From NCBI GenBank assembly GCA_905221605.1, contig CAJNDS010000778.1, positions 1 to 64,000 of the forward strand: a stretch of 64,000 bases of DNA. Direction: 5' to 3'. Under the pieces are notes generated by a model, which had not been told where the DNA came from, did no database searches, and saw only the letters and a program-made list of their open reading frames with translations. A program made the translations under genes and the position numbers. Source of the stretch: Symbiodinium natans (lineage: Eukaryota > Sar > Dinophyceae > Suessiales > Symbiodiniaceae). Positions 51,801-59,903 of the stretch are shown piece by piece; position 1 is the first letter of the stretch; each line of letters opens with the position of its first letter.

Positions 51801-52692
51801 ATCGATGAGAAGAGGACCTTACCTCTTCGCCAGCGCACACGAAGCCGTGGCGATTCGTCCGTCCCCTAATAGTGCCATGCCTCAAGCGTGCGATAGCAGT
51901 CCCATCGCTAACCAACAAATCGTACGGGAGGCGGTTTGGCCCCCGGCCTCGCACTTCGGACTGTACGTAGTTTGCAGTCCACGCGACATCGGTTGCGGGG
52001 CCTCTCCAGTTGGGGCGAAAGGGTCTGTCTCCTAGGAGCCTTGACACTTCGCTCCATGGTGTTTCTCCTCGGCAGTATCTCAACAAGGCTCGGGAGTGAA
52101 CCACCGTAGGGTACACCACCCAGGTGTAAGTCCATACGGCCAGTTGCAGCAGGAATACCCCAACTATTCCGACAAGCAACCAATACGCCCACTTAGCCGC
52201 GAGACCAATGGAAGTGCAAAGCGTACCACAGTATAGAAGTCCCAGTGAACCGAGCCTATCAACTATTGGTTTCGCCAGCTTCCAAAATGCGGAGAACAGC
52301 CATGGTCGGTGTGAATCTCCCTCCGTGTTGGTCTTCTTCTCCTGCTGTCGTTCTCCCCGTTTGCCCTCAGTCGTGGCCTCGGCCGATGAGGTCTGGTTGC
52401 TTATTTGCGACTCCATGAGCACAAAAAACCATTCGGGGGTGAAAGGGAAAAGACCCGGGATCGAGAACAATCCTCGGACCCCCCACCAGTCCGCCATGTG
52501 TCCTTGAAAGGTATAAGTGTAGGATGTTTCATCCTCCTCCACAAGAGGCGGAGTGGGAAGGGGGGGACCTTCATGGGCTGTAGCATTTGCTATCCCAGCA
52601 AAGCCGAACCCCGAAAGGCTCGAACTTCTTTCCACGGCTGTGGCGGCGAGGAAAGCAGTGCCCGCCACCGCACGTGCGGGTACCCATACCAT
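45844..52692 (-). CDS. Gag-like / methyltransferase-like / reverse transcriptase ORF
   Basis: 2,282 codons starting 14 nt inside repeat A1. In order: hydrophobic segments at about 166-195 (WLLVGIVGVFLLQLAVWTYT) and 350-370; a Cys/His cluster at about 470-520; a CCCH zinc finger near 1,130-1,155 (KYLCWDHISRRGC ... CPHSH); a methyltransferase-like domain at about 1,670-1,800 with motif I (LLELYAGAARASI), an acidic DHGHD and a motif IV-like SFPCRAFCAW; and the reverse-transcriptase fingers and palm at about 2,060-2,265. RT motifs: VVWDATPVNQF, SKKDVSDAF (catalytic Asp), FGWRGAPGEYM, and FVLMDDTVL (the catalytic DD pair). The frame stops 80 nt after the DD box and the RT continues in the ORF B frame by a +1 shift. 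Reverse transcription of element RNA is the clear function; the N-terminal 1,100 residues are probably gag-like. Confidence 0.88.
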   Translation of the reverse strand: MVWVPARAVAGTAFLAATAVERSSSLSGFGFAGIANATAHEGPPLPTPPLVEEDETSYTYTFQGHMADWWGVRGLFSIPGLFPFTPEWFFVLMESQISNQTSSAEATTEGKRGERQQEKKTNTEGDSHRPWLFSAFWKLAKPIVDRLGSLGLLYCGTLCTSIGLAAKWAYWLLVGIVGVFLLQLAVWTYTWVVYPTVVHSRALLRYCRGETPWSEVSRLLGDRPFRPNWRGPATDVAWTANYVQSEVRGRGPNRLPYDLLVSDGTAIARLRHGTIRGRTNRHGFVCAGEEVRSSSHRYFRNLIEAAECKVHLCSQRPCTAMQEHPLHVAASAIVPQSQELDLQDLAGRGPWARCALLTWFFGLLWCRCCRQGTWRVTRSLGRCCGWVLCYRSRRGSLPEDRSSLPRHDESETESEADCETACQADQIAMALPGKDLQPLASEPCRDVARGNPEVLLKADEAVSCQEGLLECNGEGKAFHSCDYHRALYRGSQKGRTCSVEGCLHAPSHSRGGVRLCKLHAAKDEKKPRTGAKRAGQPPALDSSLPQPPDSPYPLLPRTQGFNGEKELEPACPFAPKKTVLLKGILQRIMAQESPVDACRGTFMDCFSRLPNEVEFQEVMGLTKASAEEYLAQVAAGDQPLVVDALQTLVAYPVGDNYSRDEVMAMLRPGTPVSADAIGNEVLPPLPPTPSLLEDLRGNSTPSGSRITGPVRFAPELTGRRVAPPTMTQVPETRPFPMAGDTLPAPSQELPLAQSLMRKKGPSAASPMHLSQVPTPEWFRAGAYTNPVSGHPDDTTRALQAIAKAVGAKDEASAQERGKLSSIGRTEERALFLARGCDSLSVPLGEATVGKELFHALRNTATQDRPLLRSLKFPINITNRFAFGVCSLCIGGKGSLPDYALCVGDFPATSEEDFDFYSTPGDVKLEKKPRSPSTLTLWFRNALRQAWSLACVLGIEHYSSWEKAAGQLLKYGEEQSHMWPMHLVLSVWEELWGRFCEEIRDLERKARREMAEDSPSFERLRFFCTAPGADGNPWLRLPQTFDLDDSLEYFQTDVLPRQRRALDRACWNLALRKQPPLLGGKAGEDTSSAPGIPGAASAPGPKVGASPDPLIGKPLSGKEVQRSMDHRPKCSKTGKYLCWDHISRRGCKAASCPHSHEGGIPAWQSLDWSIKMQLLRRGGHPQQPKPSHAGDVDKQISAIRKEQADKLAASVAEGKARAKNKPKSKSHPSPKVGSHGDDANKEDTRAGWAKPPPELGNFCATDMEAGLDAVMKGQGPDWTADHGPKPLKHVGLQSHTPETMERNRLMQEVEKSELVPQEATLLGTYLRNRLLHAPHRPPQAQDVQQALDDALAKGCPELVVEVEEYLAKVGDSSARRAQLTPTVWSQGQDRPGSATLTWGDHAWEVFDYGDTLQLSAELKLSLQPSSQPHSDWEPRQCLVLHIAAALLWSRSKQLPSWSEVQTLASRMRGEFYVEADKVSEALGELPPWVTRAERDLRVFVHDFVYFGHDKDYRSLAAFPPEELASVAVHVVRLDAWKRPTVEALTGCTADTRRPLVVWLLVYDGHMRLLVPTSRTVPAPARSIGMHGWEVHLEAAAASGAQLVAPAKCPRCEVSELRRTGVANSVLGLYPLAFSDPQRTGEVAWEPDSPNPPHFSRADLEAFFAGQEMPPAGQPLHLLELYAGAARASIAVRDAGGWALSVGLDHGHDLRRARDRALVRYALDILSPLHVLLSFPCRAFCAWARLNATRSVGHSATLIEGRRHLAFAMSVGRAQLQAGRHVTAKNPLTSSAWREPEAISALEGMHRVRVDQCAEGLRGPDGPHLKPVLLRTSSACVAAAFSLRREGDHASQPVAGSALGPSAVYPGMMASLLAAAVLEDGGGKGRGGGRAAFSRCKIGLENRFGPKLEGEFGHQGHAPPSDSPPRDLGSTKVGRSSEPSPYCLQHGPLAPDLDPQVREAAQSYLSCVEGVEFSKEALSKAAATGTQLLKASGGWQEAIRAIKRLTVEKHGDHFESLHAGRLDGLVPQAILQRAKDVALWGVDACVNLQQSKRVKCAPHPSLKAHLDEAAQQLWKDATKGRVLICDDEEGSCLLEGVVSVPMARVPKMLPDRTVSESGRVVWDATPVNQFCGKEDYPPALQPRHNEVARAILWWKLRLPGVPILLSKKDVSDAFKWVPVRLEDSKFFASDLPGSYTERSCDTTLVYGFMTFGWRGAPGEYMGFAWVLKLAHGAHGPSDTHWELPSVAFHSFVLMDDTVLIEPDIGLRPWVSVETSEHVTRQGGA
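46979..47001. repeat. Palindrome copy 7 (decayed)
   Basis: TTGGGACCGAAGCGGTTTTC then GAG; stem retained through G-T wobbles. Encodes E-N-R-F-G-P-K between the methyltransferase-like and RT domains of ORF A. Confidence 0.65.
47957..47980. repeat. Palindrome copy 8, read in a different frame
   Basis: GCCGGGGCCGGAACGGTCCT then CGAC. The DNA matches the other copies, but ORF A reads it as S-R-T-V-P-A-P-A, not x-R-F-x-P-G. Confidence 0.65.
49397..49420. repeat. Palindrome copy 9, read in a different frame
   Basis: CCCGGGGCCGAAGCGGCCCC then CGGT; a 7-bp perfect stem around AAG. ORF A reads it as P-G-A-A-S-A-P-G. Confidence 0.7.
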
Positions 52693-52799
52693 TTGCGAAG
52701 CTCCCGGACCTAAAAAACTCTGTACAGCTACCTCTACGCTTGAGCCTAACGCAAACCGTACACAGGTGAAACCCTACGCATGCAAGCTATGCTAAACAG

Positions 52800-52868
52800 T
52801 GATGACCAGCTATCATGCTGCAGTTACCCTACTTATAACCCCATATATGACTACCATGAACCTCCAAG
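52800..52868. mobile_element. Right half of the family C element split by the retrotransposon
   Basis: TGATGACCAGCTATCATGCT, GCAGTTACCCTACTTATAAC ... CCATGAACCTCCAAG. It is the direct continuation of 38,503-38,556. Confidence 0.85.
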
Positions 52869-53140
52869 AAGTTGAACCTGTCCGTCGGAGGCTCTGAACA
52901 CTCCGACGTCGAGCAAACCGAATGAGCTTCCCTGGTTCTTAGTAGGGAGTGGGGGAATGAAGGCCCTATATAACTAACTTTTTAAGGGATTACAAGGGGC
53001 CCGAATTCCCCCATTCCCTACAAAGAACCAGCCAGTTCCAGCAAGACCTTCAAGGTTGCACCTCAAGTTGGTAGCCAAGTTCAGCCGACCTGCCGGGATG
53101 GTTGCGGAGCACGCAGGCCGCAAGCGCAGCCAGTTTGCAA
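52869..53140 (-). CDS. Candidate exons right of the retrotransposon
   Basis: Minus strand: about 53,140-53,050 reads EICKLAALAACVLRNHPGRS then AELGYQLE; after a family B element (53,031-52,932), about 52,931-52,870 reads KLIRFARRRSVQSLRRTGST. The next element on this strand is the family C copy holding the retrotransposon. These exons plus 38,260-38,355 may be one gene. No family recognised. Confidence 0.4.
52932..53031. mobile_element. TIR element, family B
   Basis: 100 bp, ends CTGGTTCTTAGTAGGGA and TCCCTACAAAGAACCAG; inner arms GGGGGAATGAAGG / GAATTCCCCCA. Separates two coding-like stretches. Confidence 0.82.
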
Positions 53141-53571
53141 ATCTCACAACTTCTTAAGAATCTGTTTAGCAGCTGCAGACATTGGACCAAGATGTGCATC
53201 ATGGGTGCCAGTTTTTGCCGAGTCTTACTGGTTTGATGGAGCTTGGATCAGTCCCTGCTGGTCTTGCTTGGCGTGACAGACATCTCCCAACACAGGCCGG
53301 CGAGACTCTGTAACCGGCCCATGCTCATCCAGCAAGGAGGAGTCCAGCATGGACTCCAAATTCCCGAGGCAGCGCCTTGAAAAATCAAACATGCCAAGCT
53401 CACCCTAGCGCCTCTAGCACTCCTATAGGCATGGTAATGATTTTCGTGTAGCTTTTGGGGGCAAGAGAAAGGGCTCCCGGTGAGGAGTTCGGGGGGGGGA
53501 AGAGGAGGGGCGTTTAGGGTTTAAGGTGTAGGAATTGTTCAGGGTTTACGGCTTGAGTTCACGGTTTTTAG

Positions 53572-53603
53572 GTTTTTTTTTTTTGGGGGGGGGGGGGGGG
53601 GGG
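53572..53603 (+). repeat. T-tract followed by G-tract
   Basis: About 13 T then about 18 G, like 17,725-17,767 and 38,230-38,250. Confidence 0.85.
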
Positions 53604-53949
53604 ACCTTCAACTCTCCCTGGGTCCCAAACAAGGCCAACCCGCAGGATGGCCAGCTCTTCCGCAGGAGGTGCATGGAGGCGCGCAGGTGCTCTGCCTGCC
53701 AGATTCTTGGAGTTGGCCATTCGAATGCTTCAAGGATTTTAAGGGTTTAGGGTTTAGGGTTTTTAAGGGTATACAAAAAAGTGCTTATGCATTGTTGTTG
53801 GCCATTCATGCTTCCATATCTTAAGGGTAGAAAAAACCACTGTCTATGCATCAAGATGTTAAGGGTTGAGTCTTTCGGGGTGTCATTGTTTGGCTCTCAT
53901 ATGTACAGCAAGTTGAACTTAAGTAGCTGCTCTTGTAAAAAAGAAAACG

Positions 53950-54650
53950 GTGGGGTCTTGCCTCCTCAAGTGACAGGGCCACAAAGTAGCGCCCCTTCTG
54001 CATGCGGTAGAAGGTCTCGCGGGTGAGCTCCTCGGACCACCGACATCCACTGCTGCAAAGGCGCACTTGGAGTTGCATGGGGTACTTATATGATGTGGTT
54101 TTTTCTGTATAAGTAGGGTAACTATTACTTAGGACTGTTTTTTTGCCTAACTTTGGGTGCTTAGAACTTACAACTACACATGAACCTTCAAGCAAAGCTT
54201 TTCGACGAGGCTGTAAGGATGCCGGAGCCGATGGGCCAAAGCCAACTGAGACCCCAGCCTCCTGAATCTCCTTCAGCGACAGGGACCCATGATGCCTCTT
54301 CCTTACTGTTGGTTCGTAGGGAATGAGGGAATTAAGGCCCTATATATACGTACATAAATACGTATATATATATATATACATATATGTAAATATATATTTG
54401 TATATGTATAACCTTTGAGGGATTATTTAGGGCCCTCGTTCCCTCTTCCTGCAAGTGTCAGGATGCTGGGTCAAACGCTGGTCGTAAATATGCTGGGTGA
54501 GAGCACATGTAGTCGTCTAAGGCGAAAGCTGGATGTCCTCACCTTCCTGGATGAGTCGAAACAGCGCAGGTTTGCCAGCAGAAGAACACTGAAGGAATGC
54601 CTACTCTCAAGTCAGGTTCCTCATCCAAATCCAGGGCTTGAAAGAAAGCA
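53950..54650 (-). CDS. Unknown gene, three candidate exons
   Basis: Minus strand: about 54,650-54,600 (LRAFFQALDLDEEPDLR); about 54,290-54,195 (SLKEIQEAGVSVGFGPSAPA, SLQPRRKALLE); and about 54,055-53,955 (RWSEELTRETFYRMQKGRYF, VALSLEEA). A degenerate family B element (54,301-54,440) and a family C element (54,061-54,193) lie exactly between them, so both look like introns; the family C one starts at a GA donor (CTT|GAAGGTTC). No domain is recognised with confidence. Confidence 0.48.
54061..54193. mobile_element. TIR element, family C
   Basis: Ends CTTGGAGTTGCATGG and CATGAACCTTCAAG; inner TAAGTAGGGTAACTATTACT as in other copies. Sits between two coding stretches of the minus-strand gene. Confidence 0.75.
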
Positions 54651-54699
54651 CGCAGCCTGACAGGGTACCGACAACTTGGCACGAACGGCTCATCTTAAG

Positions 54700-56560
54700 C
54701 CAGAGACATCTAAGAATCTGAGTCGCTGCGCTCATGGCCCTTGATTTTTCCGTCGCCATCCTGCTGTGTGTGGCGTTGTTGCCCACTTCGGCGTTTCATG
54801 TTCATATTTCGGTTTTAGGGGCTAGGCTTTACAGCCCCACACCACATGCAGTTTCTCCCGTCCTGGTCGTACAGTCGGTAGACCTTGAAATATGGAATGC
54901 GCATGCTTTGCTGTCTGCATCATCTGCAAGCTATCGACGACCTGTGTCCACATGCATCCGGCTATGTCCGCCCTGCCTCTTCCAATCGCTGGCGCTGACG
55001 CTGTGTCAATTGCCACGTCACAGCCTTTTGGCTGCAGATGTCTCGCATGCAGCTTCATTGAGAGGTGGCTCCAAGTACCAGACTGGGCTTGATGGAGGAG
55101 CTACAGGCGCATATTCATGTGAGTGGGTTGGGACGGCGTCTGGCTTCCAACTAGGATGCCGTAAAAAAAAGTTGGCTGCTGAATGCTAACAGGCCATCCA
55201 GGCTTCACTGCTTCACTCAGTTTCAGGGAACGCGCGCCCGCTGGAGCAATTGTCGAACTGGAGTGCTGCTCGCATCTCAAACACTAAAGCACTCCACTCC
55301 CGGTCTATGGATCCGATCTGCACCCAGCAAACACAAGGCTTTCCTGCCAGTTGCGATGCCCATGGAACTCGGCCAGCAGCAGGCGCGGGGAAATCACAAG
55401 GCCCTGGCGAGTGTCTCCAAGGAAGCAGCATCAGGCACCTGATTCAGGCAGCACATGCAGCACAGTATCATTGGACTCGAATGTTCGTGGTGCGTGGCAA
55501 TTGTGCGCCAGGGAGAGAAGAATCTTGCCGCCAATGCCATGAAGAAAGCGCAATGACACCTAAAACACCTGAGGGTGTCAGGGGTTGCTCGGGATTGCCA
55601 TGCAAACTCCTCCCGCCAGGCGCAACTGGCCAGGACTTCTCATGCACACGCGGTGCACCGACGGTCTTGACTCAGCCGAAGCTCTAACATTTAGCATCCT
55701 TCCAGAAAGTGGCCGACGAATCGACCACGACTCCTCGAGTAGAGAAGATCTCAGGCAAGCACCCATTCAAGAAAGCAAATCACGTTCTTGAGGCGGCGCA
55801 CCTGGACGGAACACGTACCGCCCATAATACTCACGCACCTACAACATACAAACACGTAGGTCCAAGTTATCAGGCAGTGACACGCTGTGTTCTTTCGTTC
55901 ACGCTGCGGCATGCAGCTGTTCCGTAGGCGCCGGATCTCTAACAGCTCTAACACTGGGTCCGGTGCGGAGGACAGGCGCCATGATCTGTCGCAGCACAAC
56001 TTGATGCGCTGTGGTCAACCACATACACTCTCTGAAGATCCCTGCAAATTTGGGGTGGGCTCCCCGAAACTGCAAAGTCTTCGCTGAATTCGTTCTCGGT
56101 CAGGGGCATGGTGTTGCTGGCGGTGTCCCGTGTGTCGACATTTGCGCTGGTGATGTTCCAGATGTGATCGCTGCCTGCTTGGTGGGAGCACTCAAATATT
56201 CAGATTGCATGTCAAACTAGCACTTTGCGTTGATGACAGATGCCGCGCTGAACTTGTTGCTGCTCTTGTCCTGCGGCTAATATCATTCGAGGTGGTCGTC
56301 TCTGTGGTGGTCTTGGAAATGGTGGCGGCGACAGGGGCGGTGCACTGGTGGCCGCGTCGCTGGTGGTGGCGCGGTGATCCTGGTGTTGCCGGTGCTGCGA
56401 TGTATTTGTGACTTGCTGAGGCCATCGTTGCTTTAAGATGTCGGCTGAGCCTTCAAACATTTCTCTGCCACTATTGTCCTAACCTACTTGAAGGAGGCTG
56501 TGCATAACAGTCTCGAGTCTCGTCAGTTTATTAATTAAACTCACAGCAGAAAAGCTTCGG
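54700..56560. other. No supported gene
   Basis: Several forward frames are open (for example 54,734-55,189 with a hydrophobic start), and minus frames overlap them, but none has clear family features or fits the strand of the neighbours. 56,205-56,460 is a GGTGGTG/TGGTGGC-biased stretch. Confidence 0.35.
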
Positions 56561-56635
56561 CATCAAACAGACTCTTGAAGCCAGCCAAAACTTGGCATGC
56601 AAGCACAGGTTGTCGGTAACCAGTCGGTAACCATG

Positions 56636-57683
56636 TCAGAATTTGCGCCTGCGATAGTAGTTGTCACTGAGCCTCGGACCGCGATGCAAAATGATGCCAT
56701 TCAAAAGCTCAGTTTGCATGACTTTCCTTAACTCGTAAGATGCTGGCCAGATGAACTCAGGCAATCCTTCAGTATCGAAGATCGGCAAGAAGGCGCTATA
56801 AGGGAGCGCAAGGTCGTAAGAGGATGCTTCGTGTCCAAGAGTCCGGCCTTTCAAGGGTTCCGCCTTCTGGCCAAGAATTCCCTTGTTGACTGCCTGAGGT
56901 AAAGGATGGTGGACAGGTCAGCCACTTAAGTCTGGAAGCCCTTTCTCAACTAAACATGACCTGTTCATTGGGACGTTCCCCCCTTATACGAACAACTCCA
57001 TAATGGGGACTAGAATACGGGGTACTATGATCCCTATTAAGGACTGCTAGTATAAGGTGGAACATCCCAAAACATGACCTCATTCACGAATCTGTCATGG
57101 ATTGAGGTCGGTGCGAAATCTGTCAAAGGATAGAAAGGAAGTCCGGAGGATGCCGCGTCTTTCGTCAAGCCCTCAAGGTTCCACCTGGGTGCAGGGTTTT
57201 CAGGGTTTAGGGTTTATAGGGTTTAGGGATTAGCTGCTTCGCGTACTGAGGCACGGGCGGCTTCGGTGCCTCATCATCTCGGTTATATTGGAGCCGGGCG
57301 GGAGCCTGCAGATCTGCAAGAAAAACTCACATCGCATGAACATGCTGTTGGACATGCCTGTGCTGGTTAGTGCAATTCGCCACGCCTCTGGAACCTGTTC
57401 CTGCTCTTGCTCTATCTCCATCTCCTCCTCTTGCTCTTGCTCTTGCTCCTGTTCCTGCAACCAGGCAAGACAGTTCCCCAAGCATGCCAATGACCCCCGT
57501 TGTTCCCCTGGCTCTTAGTAGGGAACGAGTCAATTTAGGGCCCTATTAAAAACCCTTTATACCCCTTAAGGGATTCGATAGGGTACTGATTCCCTCATTC
57601 CCCTACTCAGAACCACCCAGTTGTCTCGTTGTCTCACTGTGCAGGCATCCATCCTGCTCTTGCTCCTGTTCTTGCTCTTGCAC
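56636..57683 (-). CDS. Unknown protein with Glu/Gln-repeat tract (five 3' exons)
   Basis: Exons on my model: 57,683-57,654, 57,454-57,386, 57,305-57,235, 57,184-57,079 and 56,893-56,636 (stop TGA). They total 534 nt and stay in phase, giving 177 residues from an incomplete 5' end. Donors are GA, GC, GC and GT; acceptors AG|G throughout. The first two exons encode a Glu-Gln tract (VQEQEQEQEQ and similar); then LQYNRDDEAPKPPVPQYAK, LEGLTKDAASSGLPFYPLTD, and the C-terminus DLALPYSAFLPIFDTEGLPE ... GPRLSDNYYRRRKF. The first intron contains a family B TIR element (57,508-57,620). I do not recognise the family; the conserved-looking C-terminus suggests a real, possibly lineage-specific protein. More exons should lie right of 57,700. 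Confidence 0.68.
57508..57620. mobile_element. TIR element, family B, intronic
   Basis: Ends CTGGCTCTTAGTAGGGAACG and GGTTCTGAGTAGGGGAATGA (right end, complement). Centre CCCCTTAAGGG. Lies inside intron 57,653-57,455. Confidence 0.82.
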
Positions 57684-57729
57684 CTGGTCACAACGCGAAA
57701 ATTTCCACCCACCTTCTGAAGTGAGCCGT

Positions 57730-59900
57730 CTACACTGGTCTGAAATGTTTAGGGTTTAGGGTTTAGAGTTTAGGGTTTAGAGACCTCAAGGGGACGTGAG
57801 GGCAAAAGAGTCAGACTGCTGGTGTTGCAAGTGAACACCTTGATCGGCCAGCAACTGAGCAACCATGACGACGCATGACGACGCTCGAGCATGCGCAACG
57901 TCTTTGCAAAAATACATACCCACACACACACTGATTTGTGCGTGCGAGCGCTCGCGGTCCTGACCCTTAGTTTTCAGATTCGGGATAGCGACTCACTGAT
58001 TTTGCAAGTTTTGTCGCAAGACTGGGCAGTCGGCGTAGAAACTGATACGGCCACTTCCGGCTGCTTGTATGTAGAATATCATGTCCAGCCGACAGGTCGA
58101 ATGTTCTAGATTCTAGCTGGCAAGCAACACATGAGTGCAGGAAGTTGAACGGAAGGCACTGCGAGCCTGCTCCCCCCCTAGCTCAAGTCTGCCCTCTGGA
58201 CTTTCGCTTTCTGCCTCCTTGTCCGACCTTTCAGGTTGCGTTCAAGAGCATGTGGGGGTTTACGAAAATTCGGGACCCCTAAAAAAACCCAAATGGCAGG
58301 ATTCCCTTGAATTGCCCCAATAAAAGGTACCCCCTAATGTCGGAAACCTCCCATGTGGCGTGGGAACATCCTGCCGGTACACCTGCCATGCTGAGGCTAG
58401 CGCGACAATGGTGCCAATATCGCTTGGAATTGTGCCTCAACCTCAGGTAGGAGCTTGTTGATTTGCGGGTTTACGATCATAGGGGGCCCCCAATGTAGAT
58501 CCCCAAATGGCAGGATCCCTCTTATGATAAGGACCCCAATACGGTACCCCTATGTCATATCGTACACCCCCCCCATTTGCTGAGTTTTGTTAGGAACACA
58601 TTTTTAACAGTCGCCCTAAACCCTCTCTCTCTCTCTCTCTCTCACAGGCCTTCGAAACGTCAAGCCTGCCAGTCGCCCTAAACCCTAAACCCTAAACGCT
58701 GAACCCTGAAACCCTGAAACCCTAAACCCTTGAGGAACACGGCTTAAACAAATCGCAACAGCTGCAGTCTCAGGGTGCCTGGTGGACCGCACTCGCGCCC
58801 CAGACGTGGCCATCACCTCGAGGCGCCCGCCGCATTTGTGTAAACATGTTTAACCTGGGGGGGGGGGGGGGGTTTAGGGTTTAGGGTTTAGGGCTTAGGG
58901 CTTAGGGTTTAGGGTTTAGGGTTTAACTTTTAGCTCCTTTAATATGAAATTCGAGGAACCCTAAGCTTATAAAGTGATAAATCCTAGTATACACTGGGAT
59001 GTTCCCGGTGATGCAAATTACTAACAGTCCATAATAGGGTTTAGGGTTTGGGGTTCTCGTACCCCTCTTATATTCCTTATATCATCCAGAATCACACTGA
59101 GGTCGGCACGGCGTATTGCGTCGAATTCCTGTCTTACACCCAAGTGCGACGCGCACTTTGCCACTAGACATCTCCGCCCGAGGCCCCGGGGGGCCTGCGG
59201 CCCGAATATAAACGGGCCTCTTAGCAGATCTCAGTTTTGGCTTTCGACCCAAGCTTTCTGGGATTCTTTCAAGGGGGGCCCCGAAAGGGGTTCTACATAT
59301 AGGAAACCCCCAGACGTACCAGGGACTGCATAAAAGTGCGGCAGGTGAAGCGGCACCTATTGCGAAGCCTTGCCGTGGTAAACTTCAGAAGAGGAGGGAC
59401 GAGGAGGACGACTTTGCACCCTCCGAAGAGGAAGCCGGAGGAGGAGAAGGGCGACCCCAACAAGGCAAAAAGTCAGCGAGCAGTCAAAGGAAAAGGCCTC
59501 CCGGCGTGTGTAGCTAGGATCATTAGTTGTCGTCGTCTCGCTCCAAGGATTAGGATTGGAAACAGGAAACTGTGCAGATTGCACACTCATTTTTCATAAA
59601 CTTAAACGTTTTGATTACACCACGCATGAACGCACACGTCCAGGGCTTGCCCGGGCTGAGCCGGTCCTGAGTAAGCTTCTCTTTCAACGACTGCGGTGGA
59701 GTACCGGGTACCTTGCCGCGAACATGCGCACAGCAACCTGGGGAATCCTCAAGCAAAACCGCCGCAAACACACGGATTTTTTGAGGTGGCCGCTGCATTC
59801 GAAACGGTGAAGTCAATTCTGTTCCGCCTCAGATGTACTGACTGCGAAGAGGGGCGCTTTACAAGACTTACTGTCCTAGAACCGCAATGACGTGGATCGA
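57730..59900. other. Spacer with TIR-like fragments and weak frames
   Basis: Contains TTTAGGG runs (57,750-57,780; 58,873-58,925), a CT microsatellite (58,624-58,644), two family E copies (58,245-58,340 and 58,465-58,560) and G-tracts (58,857-58,872). A plus-strand stretch at 59,388-59,508 could encode an acidic tail (DEEDDFAPSEEEAGGGEG), but it opposes the local gene direction and is not called. Confidence 0.4.
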
Positions 59901-59903
59901 GAT

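Larger units (their letters stand above)
38557..52799 (-). mobile_element. Tyrosine-recombinase retrotransposon (DIRS order, PAT/Ngaro-like)
   Basis: A 14.2 kb element read on the minus strand. Ends are split direct repeats in the order A1 (52,799-52,706), ORFs, B1 (38,851-38,759), A2 (38,758-38,665), B2 (38,649-38,557); the A copies look identical over 94 bp and the B copies over 93 bp. This A1-ORFs-B1-A2-B2 layout is the known signature of PAT/Ngaro-type elements, which integrate a circular cDNA with a tyrosine recombinase. Four overlapping open frames with no internal stop cover 52,692-38,967: gag-like/methyltransferase-like/RT, RNase H/methyltransferase-like, KptA-like, and recombinase. 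No target-site duplication, as expected for this class. Identical repeats and intact frames suggest a young, possibly active copy. The KptA-like domain and 14 kb size are unusual for the order. Confidence 0.93.

Noticed and set aside
54734-55189. Plus-strand 151-codon frame with a signal-peptide-like start
   Set aside because: Opposes the direction of all supported genes, has no recognisable domain and overlaps minus-strand frames; not strong enough to call.
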